DNA from: a virus
Direction: 5' to 3' (one strand)
DNA: 43,333 nt
Virus record (IMG/VR): IMGVR_UViG_3300047473_000048
Coordinates: 1 to 43,333 of that record
Shown one piece after another: positions 16,738 through 23,305 of this stretch. How positions within the stretch are numbered: the first letter of the stretch is position 1; every line of letters starts with the position of its first letter. The position numbers and the translations under genes were made by a program. The notes below the pieces were generated by a model, which was given only the letters and a program-made list of their open reading frames with translations, was not told the DNA's origin and did not search any database.

Positions 16738-16950
16738 CTACTGGCCTAAAAGAGTCTTGGAGGTTGTGGCCGGGGTGGGGGCGCCCTGGGGCGAGGTCAT
16801 CAACGTATTGTCAAAGCCCGCGCCTGCGGCGGCTCCTGCGGCGGCGGTGGTGGCTGCACCGGCGCCTTGGGCCGACTGACTTGCCAACGTAGGCGGAATT
16901 GGGGGCGGAGGCGGCGCGGCGGGGGCTTTGCCCGGTGAGAGAAAACCCAA
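16738..16950 (-). CDS. Small Pro/Ala-rich phage protein (TSPQG ... KTLLGQ)
   Basis: 70 residues from a TTG at 16950, supported by AGGGAG about 10 nt upstream and by the product itself. It starts MGFLSPGKAPAAPPPPP and ends TLMTSPQGAPTPATTSKTLL-GQ, the layout of a small protein that sits between terminase and portal in many podoviruses (MGxFxxxKxPxxPxxPP at the start, LTGPQG and KTLLGQ at the end). The middle is an Ala/Gly run. Function unknown. The 127-bp gap upstream (16,951-17,077) has a GC-rich imperfect palindrome around GCACGCGAGCGCGCACACGA but no clear promoter. Confidence 0.6.
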   Translation of the reverse strand: MGFLSPGKAPAAPPPPPIPPTLASQSAQGAGAATTAAAGAAAGAGFDNTLMTSPQGAPTPATTSKTLLGQ

Positions 16951-17077
16951 CGAAAAATGCTCCCTATGGAAGGGCGTAGAACGAGGATGGAATTTTAATA
17001 GTAAAGCACGCGAGCGCGCACACGAGGGTTAAGAAAAGGAAGGACCAACCCAAAACCTAGTAAACGTGGGGCCTTGG

Positions 17078-17866
17078 TTAACCTCTCTGATTTTGCAAAT
17101 GCCCCGTCGGATCTGGGTACGGGTCAAATTCAAACTGCATTTGCCGCCGGTTATGGCCCGGAAGTGCGCCTGGCCGGCCGCCCCACTCGTCGTAGGGGCG
17201 CATAACGGCCAGATTAATGCCAGTCATAACCAGATACCGAGTGGCGTCCATCAAGTGATCATCCAATTTGACGATTTTGCCCTTTTCGTCTCGCCTATAG
17301 ATCCGATATTCATTCAGCCAATTGAGGCAGGTCTTGAAAACCTTCAATCGGCCCGTTGAAAGCCTGCTCCAGACCTTATAAAGGCCCGCTTGGACGGCAT
17401 TATCGGCGGAAACTAGGCTCAATCCTAAGGCCATATATTCTTCCATTATCTTTTCGCCATCGCGCTGGCTATGTCCGTTAGCCGCGGGGTCAATTGTGCC
17501 CGGAACCCACAACCCCCGAGACTTTATTGCCTCGGCGTGGATTGGGGGTTCGGCCTCGCCCCGATAATATTCGTTGTAGAGGTAGAGGATGTCGGTTTCT
17601 GGGTCCAGCGCACCCCAAATAACCGCCGTCCGCCTCCAACCCACGTCCATTCCGTAGGCATATTTGTAATAGGCCGGAATGACAAAAGGCTCACACGTTA
17701 CATCGTCTTCATCGACGGGGTAAATGGCGCCGGCTCCAAGGGAAGGTATGCCCTTAGTCCGGGCGGCCCTCTCATTCGGCAAATAACTGGCCTCAAGCGA
17801 GGCTTTGGCCGCGTCATCGAGGTGGGGAACGTCCTGCCAAGAGGCAAATACGGCGAATTTACTCAT
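17078..17866 (-). CDS. Large terminase, C-terminal nuclease half (split gene)
   Basis: 262 residues; ATG at 17866 overlaps the stop of the ATPase half (ATGA). The sequence begins where an intact large terminase would continue: SKFAVFASWQDVPHLDD, then RTKGIPSLGAGAIYPVDEDD. The RNase H-fold nuclease follows, with YAYGMDVGWRRTAVIWGALD (first catalytic Asp), GLWVPGTIDPAANGHSQRDG, VFKTCLNWLNEYRIYRRDEK and DDHLMDATRYLVM (distal acidic site). It cuts concatemeric DNA to end packaging. In related phages these regions are one polypeptide. The two halves lose no recognisable sequence, so they may assemble into a working enzyme. Confidence 0.8.
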   Translation of the reverse strand: MSKFAVFASWQDVPHLDDAAKASLEASYLPNERAARTKGIPSLGAGAIYPVDEDDVTCEPFVIPAYYKYAYGMDVGWRRTAVIWGALDPETDILYLYNEYYRGEAEPPIHAEAIKSRGLWVPGTIDPAANGHSQRDGEKIMEEYMALGLSLVSADNAVQAGLYKVWSRLSTGRLKVFKTCLNWLNEYRIYRRDEKGKIVKLDDHLMDATRYLVMTGINLAVMRPYDEWGGRPGALPGHNRRQMQFEFDPYPDPTGHLQNQRG

Positions 17867-18633
17867 TGTGGCAACGCGCCTTCAAGACGGGCGCCACCGG
17901 GCATATAACTTAAGACTACGCCCGAGAGACCTTTTAGGGGCGTGAAGGTACACATTACGATCCCGGAGGGCTGGCCGGGGACTGTGGACATCGTGCGAGT
18001 TAGACCTTCAGTGTAAAGCCCGATGGGAGGTTCCTCATCAAACAACATCACCCCGACTTTCGACGCCTGAAAGCTTTCACGGCCCTGGTCGTAGGACTTC
18101 AAAACCAATCGCCAAGCTCCACCCGACTTGTGTTTGACGGTGATACTGTCAACGGCATCTGGTACGCCCGATCGGGGCGTCGTGTTTAGGATTTTGTCTG
18201 CGGGAATCAGGCCCGTCCCAAAGGCATTTGGCTTGCCTAACAGAGTCTCCTGGACGCTCTCGCGCACGGCCTTTGAGTCCTCGCCTGCCGCCCAGGCAGT
18301 GTCGGGCTCATAAAACCTTCGGCCGACCCACCAAGGAGGATACCAGCCGGTCATGTGGCACGTCAATTCATAACAGGCCGCCATGGTCTTGCCGACGCGG
18401 TTGGCGGCGATGAACCCGCGCTCTTGATGAATGGCTCCGGCCGCGAAGAAGGCCATGTGCTTAGGGTAGAGTTCTCGGCGGAGTGGCCCGGTGTCAGGAA
18501 AGAGCCTGTAAAGAAGGTTTTGTGATTGGATTTTTTGTTCCGCGTCCAGAAAAGCCACCAGCTTCGCAAGTTCCCGTGGCGGCAGGTTGGCGACCTGATC
18601 TTCCGTTAGATTGAGGAACTGGTCTGGGATCAT
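17863..18633 (-). CDS. Large terminase, N-terminal ATPase half (split gene)
   Basis: 256 residues; ATG at 18633 overlaps the upstream TGA. An N-terminal helical part (LPPRELAKLVAFLDAEQKI) is followed by the packaging ATPase: Walker A-like AANRVGKT at residues 76-83, adenine-side RYEPD-like segment, Walker B VMLFDEEPP at ~195-203, and the coupling motif TFTPLKGLS near residue 230. The frame stops at GGARLEGALPQ, directly before the nuclease half in the next frame (minus one relative to this one). No slippery heptamer is visible at TTGCCACAATGA, so coupled reinitiation is more likely than frameshifting. Confidence 0.85.
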   Translation of the reverse strand: MIPDQFLNLTEDQVANLPPRELAKLVAFLDAEQKIQSQNLLYRLFPDTGPLRRELYPKHMAFFAAGAIHQERGFIAANRVGKTMAACYELTCHMTGWYPPWWVGRRFYEPDTAWAAGEDSKAVRESVQETLLGKPNAFGTGLIPADKILNTTPRSGVPDAVDSITVKHKSGGAWRLVLKSYDQGRESFQASKVGVMLFDEEPPIGLYTEGLTRTMSTVPGQPSGIVMCTFTPLKGLSGVVLSYMPGGARLEGALPQ

Positions 18634-19157
18634 GAGGTGAAAAACCTATACAAAATGTCAAGCCCATAGCGCAGCCGAGAAAGTTCGTAGAACTGCGGCA
18701 TGTGATCGTCGATTACTACGAAGTCGATTAGCCGCCCAAGATCATAGGTCAAGGCCCGACGGAGGCGGAGGTAGTCCTGGCGGAGGATGGCGGCGGCCTC
18801 TGGGTCGGCATCGTAAGCTGAGACGCTGCCCCCTCCCCCGCCGGCCTGGAGCTTTGCCAAGCAGGAGTTCGAGCTTGGCCTTACGCCCGAGGCCACAAAA
18901 TACAAATTCCGGTAGCGATTGCCACCAGAATGTTGGAGGTTGTCAATCAAATGATGAAAGAATAACTGCCCCAGGGCCGTGGAGGCGCGAGTATCACGGC
19001 CGGCGTCTGAAGTGGCAACGCACCCGAGGGCCAAGGACCGATGTCGCCGAAGCTCCACGGTCCCTAAGTCGAGCTTGGGTTTAAGCTGCCCCGAGGGATA
19101 ACGATCACCTTCGGATTTTGGGCGTCCGGCGCGGGTCATGTTAAGGGGCTTTGTCAT
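18630..19157 (-). CDS. Hypothetical packaging-module protein (AGRPKSxGxRYPSGQL)
   Basis: 175 residues; ATG at 19157 with AGGAG. The N-terminal motif RAGRPKSEGDRYPSGQLKPK resembles a short protein segment (GRP+KxGxRxPSGKL) that precedes the large terminase in related phages and looks like an AT-hook-like DNA-contacting arm. The rest is helical (ILRQDYLRLRRALTYDLGRL) with a Gly run (AGGGGGS). The stop is shared with the terminase start. A role in DNA recognition during packaging is plausible but unproven. Confidence 0.5.
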   Translation of the reverse strand: MTKPLNMTRAGRPKSEGDRYPSGQLKPKLDLGTVELRRHRSLALGCVATSDAGRDTRASTALGQLFFHHLIDNLQHSGGNRYRNLYFVASGVRPSSNSCLAKLQAGGGGGSVSAYDADPEAAAILRQDYLRLRRALTYDLGRLIDFVVIDDHMPQFYELSRLRYGLDILYRFFTS

Positions 19158-19181
19158 GACGGACTCCTATTTAGAATCGTT

Positions 19182-19859
19182 CTAATCAGCCGTCCCGTCT
19201 TCCCCTTGGAGGCCCGTGGGCGAGGGCGAGGGCGAGGGCGTGATGTCGATGATGGGGGGCTCCTTCGTCTGATCGACCAACTGCCCAATCCGCCGGAGGA
19301 CGTTGGCGGCCTCAGCCCGGCGTTCCTCTTCCGACATTCGGAGGATTCGATTGAGGAGGTCGTCGGGCGGTGGCGGGGCGACCTTAGGCGGGGCGATTGT
19401 GCGATCGAGTCCGAGGGCGGCGATTTGGCGCAGCTCGGCCGAGGGAAGGGCAGCTCTCTTTCCGTCGTCCTCCAGCCGGACCACGAGTTCATCGACGGCC
19501 ATTTCCGCGGCGTCTAGGAGCTTGGTTTTGACTCGCTGGGCGTCCTCCACCACGGCATCGTTGATCTGGTTTTCGTAGTAGGCGATTAGGTCCTTAAAGG
19601 CCGGGTCGCACCGCTGGAGATCGCCGACACGTTGGGGCGTCGAGCCGACGATCAAAGCTACCTCGCGGATGCTCTTGCCTTCGGCGAGGAGTTGGGCCTG
19701 GCGGTGGTGGATGGCCCGGAGAGTCTTTAGCGGCGGCGGTCCGCTGAGGGCGGGAGCGTTTGCGAAGTTGTGGAGGTCTTCCGGCGTGAGTTCGCGGGCG
19801 GCCTCCATTTGGAGGTTATTGGGCTGGCGTCCGGCGCGGAAGAAAAGGTCAACGGGCAT
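19182..19859 (-). CDS. Putative small terminase subunit
   Basis: 225 residues using the ATG at 19859, which has GAGG upstream; the frame stays open to 20024 but that extension is Pro/Arg-rich shadow sequence without a ribosome site. Residues ~50-85 (RQAQLLAEGKSIREVALIVG, STPQRVGDLQRCDPAFKDLI) form a helix-turn-helix that ends as small terminase DNA-binding domains do. A helical oligomerisation region follows (VKTKLLDAAEMAVDELVVRL), then LRQIAALGLDRT. The C-terminus has an SPSPSPT stretch from hexamer repeats. The gene lies upstream of the large terminase, as expected. Confidence 0.65.
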   Translation of the reverse strand: MPVDLFFRAGRQPNNLQMEAARELTPEDLHNFANAPALSGPPPLKTLRAIHHRQAQLLAEGKSIREVALIVGSTPQRVGDLQRCDPAFKDLIAYYENQINDAVVEDAQRVKTKLLDAAEMAVDELVVRLEDDGKRAALPSAELRQIAALGLDRTIAPPKVAPPPPDDLLNRILRMSEEERRAEAANVLRRIGQLVDQTKEPPIIDITPSPSPSPTGLQGEDGTAD

Positions 19860-20171
19860 AAGCGGGGCCTCAAGAGGTAGAAGGCGGGAGCGCTTCGCGG
19901 GGAGAGGAGCCGAGGACTGGCCCTGGTTTCGACCGTCCCGCCACAGTCCGGTCTTGGCCTCTTGGCCTTTGCTTGTCCTCGGCTCCAATGTCACCGGCGC
20001 TGCCGGGCGTAGGACCCAAATCACTACGGACGGCTAAAGATGCTGCCAAGGCGACAAAAGTAGTATAGCATAGGGGCAGAGCTACTAAGGATAGTGTCAA
20101 TGGGTTAAGGTTACAAACTCCTAAACAGGGGGCTCTAAGGGCCTTGGCGGGGGGCGGGGAGCCCTGAGGAG
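19860..20171 (-). other. 312-bp gap upstream of the small terminase gene
   Basis: No convincing gene. On the leftward strand there is a TTGACA (20095-20100) and two -10-like hexamers, TATGCT (20067-20072) and TATACT (20062-20067), but the spacings are 22 and 27 nt, outside the normal sigma70 range. An early/late boundary promoter could lie here because the gap separates a nuclease gene from the packaging genes. The right part holds G-rich and C-rich runs (GGCGGGGGGCGGGGAG). Confidence 0.3.
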
Positions 20172-20636
20172 TTAGAGGGGGAGCTTGTTTTGGCCGAGCC
20201 ATTGGAGGACGGGCGGGTCTAGGGCTAGGGCTCGTTTGAGGGTACTCTCGGCCCTTGGCGCGTCGGGGCGTAGGTGCTTGGTAATGACTAGGGGGAAAAC
20301 CTCCTGCCGGAAGATGTGGCCGATTACGGGACAATACAACTTGAGGAGCTTTTCGATGGCCTCTGGGACATAACTTAGCTTCGCTTCGACGATGACGATG
20401 CCGCCCGAAGGCCCAACGCGGAGGATGAAGTCGGGGGAGCAAAAGGCTTCGCCGAGGGAGTCTTCGAAGCGGAACCACGGCCCGTGGGCGACGTTGGCGG
20501 GGCCGAAGGCGGCCTGGAGGGCCTTGCCGAGCTTGCGCTCGTAGGCAAGTCCGAGTTTTTGGGCGGGGCTCTGGGCTTTTGGTAGGGGTTGGGCGCTGAC
20601 GATAAAGGCGGCGCGGAGACCTTCGACAACTCTCAT
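20172..20636 (-). CDS. PD-(D/E)XK endonuclease-like protein
   Basis: 154 residues; ATG at 20636 directly after the preceding stop (TAAATG). It has the core of a restriction-endonuclease-like fold: a helix with Glu33 (GLAYERKLGKALQAAF), Asp69 in CSPDFILRV, then the beta-strand VIVEAKLSYV with Glu84 and Lys86, and a following helix (IEKLLKLYCPVIGHIF) with a Gln. This is the E...D...ExK arrangement of small phage nucleases. It may help in DNA processing before packaging or in host DNA breakdown. The exact family is not determined. Confidence 0.6.
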   Translation of the reverse strand: MRVVEGLRAAFIVSAQPLPKAQSPAQKLGLAYERKLGKALQAAFGPANVAHGPWFRFEDSLGEAFCSPDFILRVGPSGGIVIVEAKLSYVPEAIEKLLKLYCPVIGHIFRQEVFPLVITKHLRPDAPRAESTLKRALALDPPVLQWLGQNKLPL

Positions 20637-20855
20637 TTAGGCGGCCTGCGCCACCGGGAGGCCGTCATGAGGGCGGCGGCCTCCCGTTAGGCGAAACCAG
20701 GGATGGGCCTGGTTGGAGGGGGCGCGGTCTTGGGCGCGGAGGGCGGCCGCTTCGCGGGCGGCTCGAAGGAGAAATTCGGCCTGGGTCTCGCCTTGGAGAG
20801 CCCGAAGAGTCGCCTGGGTGCGCTCGGCGTTGGCTAGGGAATTGAAGTTAAACAT
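20637..20855 (-). CDS. Small hypothetical protein (72 aa)
   Basis: ATG at 20855 with a strong AAGGAG at ideal spacing, so the gene is likely real. The product has an N-terminal amphipathic Ala/Arg-rich helix (LANAERTQATLRALQGETQA, EFLLRAAREAAALRA) and a short C-terminal part (NQAHPWFRLTGGRRPHDG). It is followed immediately by the nuclease gene. The family is not recognised. Confidence 0.5.
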   Translation of the reverse strand: MFNFNSLANAERTQATLRALQGETQAEFLLRAAREAAALRAQDRAPSNQAHPWFRLTGGRRPHDGLPVAQAA

Positions 20856-21136
20856 TGGGCTCTCCTTTGTTTTACGTTATTGGTCTTCGGTAGATGATAT
20901 ACGTTATGTATGTGATATACCTTATTGGGTTTCGGTGGGTTATTGGTCTTCGGTAGGTTATTGGTCTCCGGTAGGTGATATACCTTATTACGTGCGACTG
21001 ACCTCGGTGGGGTATCCCCCGGACATGGCTCACAAAAGTCTTTCAAAGTCAAGGTCTTTTTGTGGCAATGGCAAAGCCACGCCAGACCAAGGGCAGAAAG
21101 ACCAAGAACAACAAAAGTAAAAGCCCAAAGTCCCAT
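20834..21136 (-). CDS. Small single-pass membrane protein with VYHLPKTNN repeats (uncertain)
   Basis: 100 residues. Residues 4-22 (WAFTFVVLGLSALGLAWLC) form one clear membrane segment followed by CHCHKK, then a Cys pair (CEPCPGD), and a tail made of imperfect repeats (KVYHLPETNNLPKTNN, NVYHLPKTNN). The tail corresponds to tandem DNA repeats at about 20,878-20,995. The start has only a weak TGAGA ribosome site, and the end overlaps the next gene by 22 bp. It could be a small inner-membrane protein; it might also be an unused frame through a repeat. Confidence 0.4.
   Translation of the reverse strand: MGLWAFTFVVLGLSALGLAWLCHCHKKTLTLKDFCEPCPGDTPPRSVARNKVYHLPETNNLPKTNNPPKPNKVYHIHNVYHLPKTNNVKQRRAQCLTSIP
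20878..20995. repeat. Imperfect tandem repeat, TTATTGGTCTTCGGTAG units
   Basis: The plus strand shows four to five copies of a 17-20 bp unit, TTATTGGTCTTCGGTAG with variants (TTATTGGGTTTCGGTGG, TTATTGGTCTCCGGTAG), alternating with GTGATATAC / ATGATATAC blocks. On the minus strand it encodes the VYHLPKTNN-type tail of the small membrane protein. AT content is higher than in neighbouring genes. It could alternatively be a binding-site array near the end of the 21,209-21,907 transcript. Confidence 0.6.
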
Positions 21137-21164
21137 AACAATCTCAGAAAGAAAGTCTTTAATT

Positions 21165-21196
21165 AAAGGCAGAGGAGATAAATCTCCTCTGCCTTT
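21165..21196 (-). terminator. Strong hairpin, likely (bidirectional) terminator
   Basis: AAAGGCAGAGGAGA and TCTCCTCTGCCTTT form a perfect 14-bp stem around a TAAA loop. It begins 13 bp after the stop of the leftward gene at 21,209. The leftward side carries TTTAATT after the stem and the rightward side TTTTGTT, so it could work in both directions. Confidence 0.7.
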
Positions 21197-21208
21197 TGTT
21201 AAAGGCTT

Positions 21209-21907
21209 TTAGTCGAAAAGACCAGAAGCTTTAATTTCGTCCACGCTAGGGGCGACAACAGAAGGCTTCTTGACCTTTGCCTTGTTCTCGGCCAAGACCA
21301 ATTCCAAATGCTTTTGAACACGTGGGGCCTGTTTGACGCTATTCGTGATTTGGGCCACCATAGCATCGCGCGCTTCTTGGGCGCCCTTGCCTGCTGGCAT
21401 GGAACGAATTGTTGATCCCAGCACGCCAGGCTGCCCAGAAGCCAGCAAAGCATTGTGCTCATCAATAATTTCGCTCCAGGCTCTAAGGCAGGCTTCATAC
21501 TTCGCTTTTTCCAGCGAAGACATTTGGTCCGTGCCGACGTTTGGCGCATAGGCTAGATAAGCCTTCAACAAAGCTTCTTCGCTGCAAGGATTGACGGGAG
21601 GCGTTTCTCCCTTGGCAATAGCAGCATCGCGCTTCTTCTGCCATGCTGTAAAAGCAGCATCCTGGTTATTTTTGAATTGCCGACGATAAGCAGCATCAAT
21701 AACCTTGGCTTCGGCATCGCTCAGAACCATGCCAGTGACAAAACGCACTGGCAAGGGAACATCGATTTCCCCTATCGTTGTGTCAACAGTACCATGGTCA
21801 ACACTGACAATGGGCGTCTCGACGTTGGGCGTCTCGACTTCGGGCGTCTCGACGACAGGCGCTTGGATTTCGTTAACTTCGTTATCTTTGGTTTGTGCTT
21901 TTGACAT
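21209..21907 (-). CDS. Hypothetical protein, first gene of the leftward arm (232 aa)
   Basis: ATG at 21907 with AAGGAAG. Residues 10-35 are Val/Glu/Pro/Thr repeats (VETPEVETPNVETPIV), encoded by near-identical GTCGAGACGCCC units. The core begins PVRFVTGMVLSDAEAKVIDA and AYRRQFKNNQDA, a segment resembling GHxLxxxEAxxLNxxxxENxRNN proteins of many phages, whose role is unknown. A helical second half follows (KAKYEACLRAWSEIIDEHNA) and ends in DEIKASGLFD. It is the promoter-proximal leftward gene and has its own terminator, so it may be transcribed strongly and independently. Confidence 0.6.
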   Translation of the reverse strand: MSKAQTKDNEVNEIQAPVVETPEVETPNVETPIVSVDHGTVDTTIGEIDVPLPVRFVTGMVLSDAEAKVIDAAYRRQFKNNQDAAFTAWQKKRDAAIAKGETPPVNPCSEEALLKAYLAYAPNVGTDQMSSLEKAKYEACLRAWSEIIDEHNALLASGQPGVLGSTIRSMPAGKGAQEARDAMVAQITNSVKQAPRVQKHLELVLAENKAKVKKPSVVAPSVDEIKASGLFD

Positions 21908-22222
21908 TTTGAAACTTCCTTTGGGTCAGAAGAAAGGGACATTCCCCCTCTTCAAAAAGAATAATGACAGAAGCAAAGGCCCTTGTATATAAAAATCGTA
22001 CCTACTTTGCGAGAAAGTTTTTGGGAGCGAAATGCAGAGAAAGGAAAGACAGAAAGGAAAAGGCTAGGGGAAGAGGCTAGGGGAAGCGCTAGGAAGCTCA
22101 CTGATAGACGAAAACGCGCCTGGGTACGCAGTGCAGGCGCGCGCGCGCTTGCGCGTACATAGACCATACGCCAGGGGCTGCGCTAGGCGTAGCCTATTTG
22201 GGCTTACCCTAGCCAAATCGAG

Positions 22223-22297
22223 GGTGCGCGCCACGCCAAGCGCCAAGGCTGAAGTTTTACACTCAAAAGGTGCGCGCCATGCCAAGCGCCAGGGCTG
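22223..22297 (+). repeat. 29-bp direct repeat, two copies 46 bp apart
   Basis: GGTGCGCGCCACGCCAAGCG starts the copy at 22,223-22,251 and GGTGCGCGCCATGCCAAGCG the copy at 22,269-22,297; each continues CCA(A/G)GGCTG. Two mismatches in 29. A third partial copy (AAAAGGTGCAATT) follows at 22,317. Spacing is near four to five helical turns, as for iterons, but only two full copies exist. Confidence 0.75.
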
Positions 22298-22382
22298 GAT
22301 AGGGCAGTTTCACCCTTAAAAGGTGCAATTTGGGGAGGGTAGCTGCACTTGTGGCGCTTGTGGGTACGATCAAGTGACTTGC

Positions 22383-22412
22383 TTGTCTGCCCAATAGGTC
22401 AAAAACTATAAT
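22383..22412 (+). promoter_or_regulatory. Candidate rightward sigma70-type promoter
   Basis: TTGTCT (22,383-22,388), an 18-nt spacer and a perfect TATAAT (22,407-22,412). Transcription would start near 22,419, leaving a leader of about 400 nt before the first rightward gene at 22,823. That leader contains a 15-bp inverted repeat. Confidence 0.5.
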
Positions 22413-22486
22413 CGCACCCTGAAAAAGGGCATTAATGAAGAGATGTATAAGAACTTGAATAGCAGGATGATTAGGGCTCTCAAAGC

Positions 22487-22647
22487 AAGTCCCTGTTCTC
22501 CACAAGTTTTGGTTGTGAAAATAATTCTCCGAAAGTTCTTGACTAAAAGTAAATTTCCGAGACGACCTTCAAAAAAAAAAATCTAGAGAAAGTCCGTGGC
22601 ACTAATCCTCTCATTCTCTCATCCCCAGAGTGGGAGAACAGGGACTT
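22487..22647 (+). repeat. 15-bp perfect inverted repeat enclosing 131 bp
   Basis: AAGTCCCTGTTCTCC (22,487-22,501) is the exact reverse complement of GGAGAACAGGGACTT (22,633-22,647). In a transcript from the promoter at 22,383 it would close a large leader structure; in DNA it could be a pair of binding sites. The interior contains an A11 tract. Confidence 0.7.
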
Positions 22648-22687
22648 CCTCTCAACCCCCCAAACTACCCTCTATTCACTACCCTAT

Positions 22688-22737
22688 TCTATTCAAACTT
22701 CCAACTCCCACCTCTATTCAAACTTCCAACTCCCACC
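22688..22737 (+). repeat. 25-bp tandem repeat, two copies
   Basis: TCTATTCAAACTTCCAACTC plus CCACC occurs twice without a gap (22,688-22,712 and 22,713-22,737). A degenerate CTCTATTCACTACCC precedes it. It lies about 85 bp before the first rightward gene. May be an operator or iteron pair. Confidence 0.8.
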
Positions 22738-22822
22738 ATTAACCCCTTCCCTCTAAACCCACCCTCTGCTACACTATCTCTAGTTCACTTCTTCACTTTC
22801 TTTTTAGGAGTACCCACTTAAA

Positions 22823-23305
22823 ATGCCAAACCCTCCCGCCACCCCCACCACCCTCACCTATGCCGACTACACGGCCCTATTCCAACTTTTCTTCACAATG
22901 GACAAAGGCCGCTCTCCCGGCAGCAGAGGCAAAGCCGCCGCCGGCACCAGAGGCAGCCCCCCAGGCGGCCACTCCCCAACAATCCCCCGCTATCCCTACG
23001 CCCAAGAAGGCATCCAAATCATCTTCCTCTCCCTCGGCTACAACCCCTACGAAGCCCTTCGGCTTTTCCACCTCGCCCTAGCCTTCGGCGTCATCCGCCA
23101 AGTCTTCGGCTCCCGTTGGAAAACCAAAGGAGTATACAAGCCTTACAAAGGCCCCCGCTACATCCGCCAAGCCTGGTCATTCCACCTAGCCGAAATCATG
23201 GAACAAACCGCCCAAATCGAAGAAGCCCAAAGAGCCGCCCAAATCGAAGCCCAAGCCCAAACCCAAGCCCAAGCCCAAGGAAAGGCCCAAACCAAATGTC
23301 CATAA
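22823..23305 (+). CDS. Hypothetical protein, first gene of the rightward operon (160 aa)
   Basis: ATG at 22,823 with AGGAG 13 nt upstream. The N-terminus is Pro/Thr-rich. Residues ~30-60 are Gly/Arg/Pro-rich (GRSPGSRGKAAAGTRGSPPG), and the middle has a hydrophobic, likely helical segment (EGIQIIFLSLGYNPYEALRL). The C-terminus is a Gln/Ala run (QAQTQAQAQGKAQ) from CAAGCC hexamer repeats. It has no recognised domain. As the first early gene, it could be a host take-over or regulatory protein (inference). Confidence 0.5.
   Translation: MPNPPATPTTLTYADYTALFQLFFTMDKGRSPGSRGKAAAGTRGSPPGGHSPTIPRYPYAQEGIQIIFLSLGYNPYEALRLFHLALAFGVIRQVFGSRWKTKGVYKPYKGPRYIRQAWSFHLAEIMEQTAQIEEAQRAAQIEAQAQTQAQAQGKAQTKCP

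Larger units (their letters stand above)
21908..22822. other. Divergent gene-free region: candidate origin/control region
   Basis: About 915 bp with no supported gene between the two oppositely transcribed arms. It holds alternating purine-pyrimidine GC runs (GCGCGCGCGCGCTTGCGCG near 22,137-22,156), a 29-bp direct repeat (22,223 and 22,269), a 15-bp inverted repeat (22,487 and 22,633), an A11 tract near 22,570, a good rightward promoter candidate (22,383-22,412) and a 25-bp tandem repeat (22,688-22,737). Base composition changes from GC-rich to AT-rich to CT-rich across it. This clustering suits a replication origin and/or early promoter region; that is inference. Confidence 0.55.

Noticed and set aside
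20062-20100. TTGACA with TATGCT/TATACT on the minus strand as a promoter
   Set aside because: Spacers of 22 and 27 nt are outside the sigma70 range; kept only as a note on the gap.
22263-22505. Minus-strand frame of 80 codons in the divergent region
   Set aside because: No ribosome site and it runs through the direct repeats; no protein-like conservation visible.
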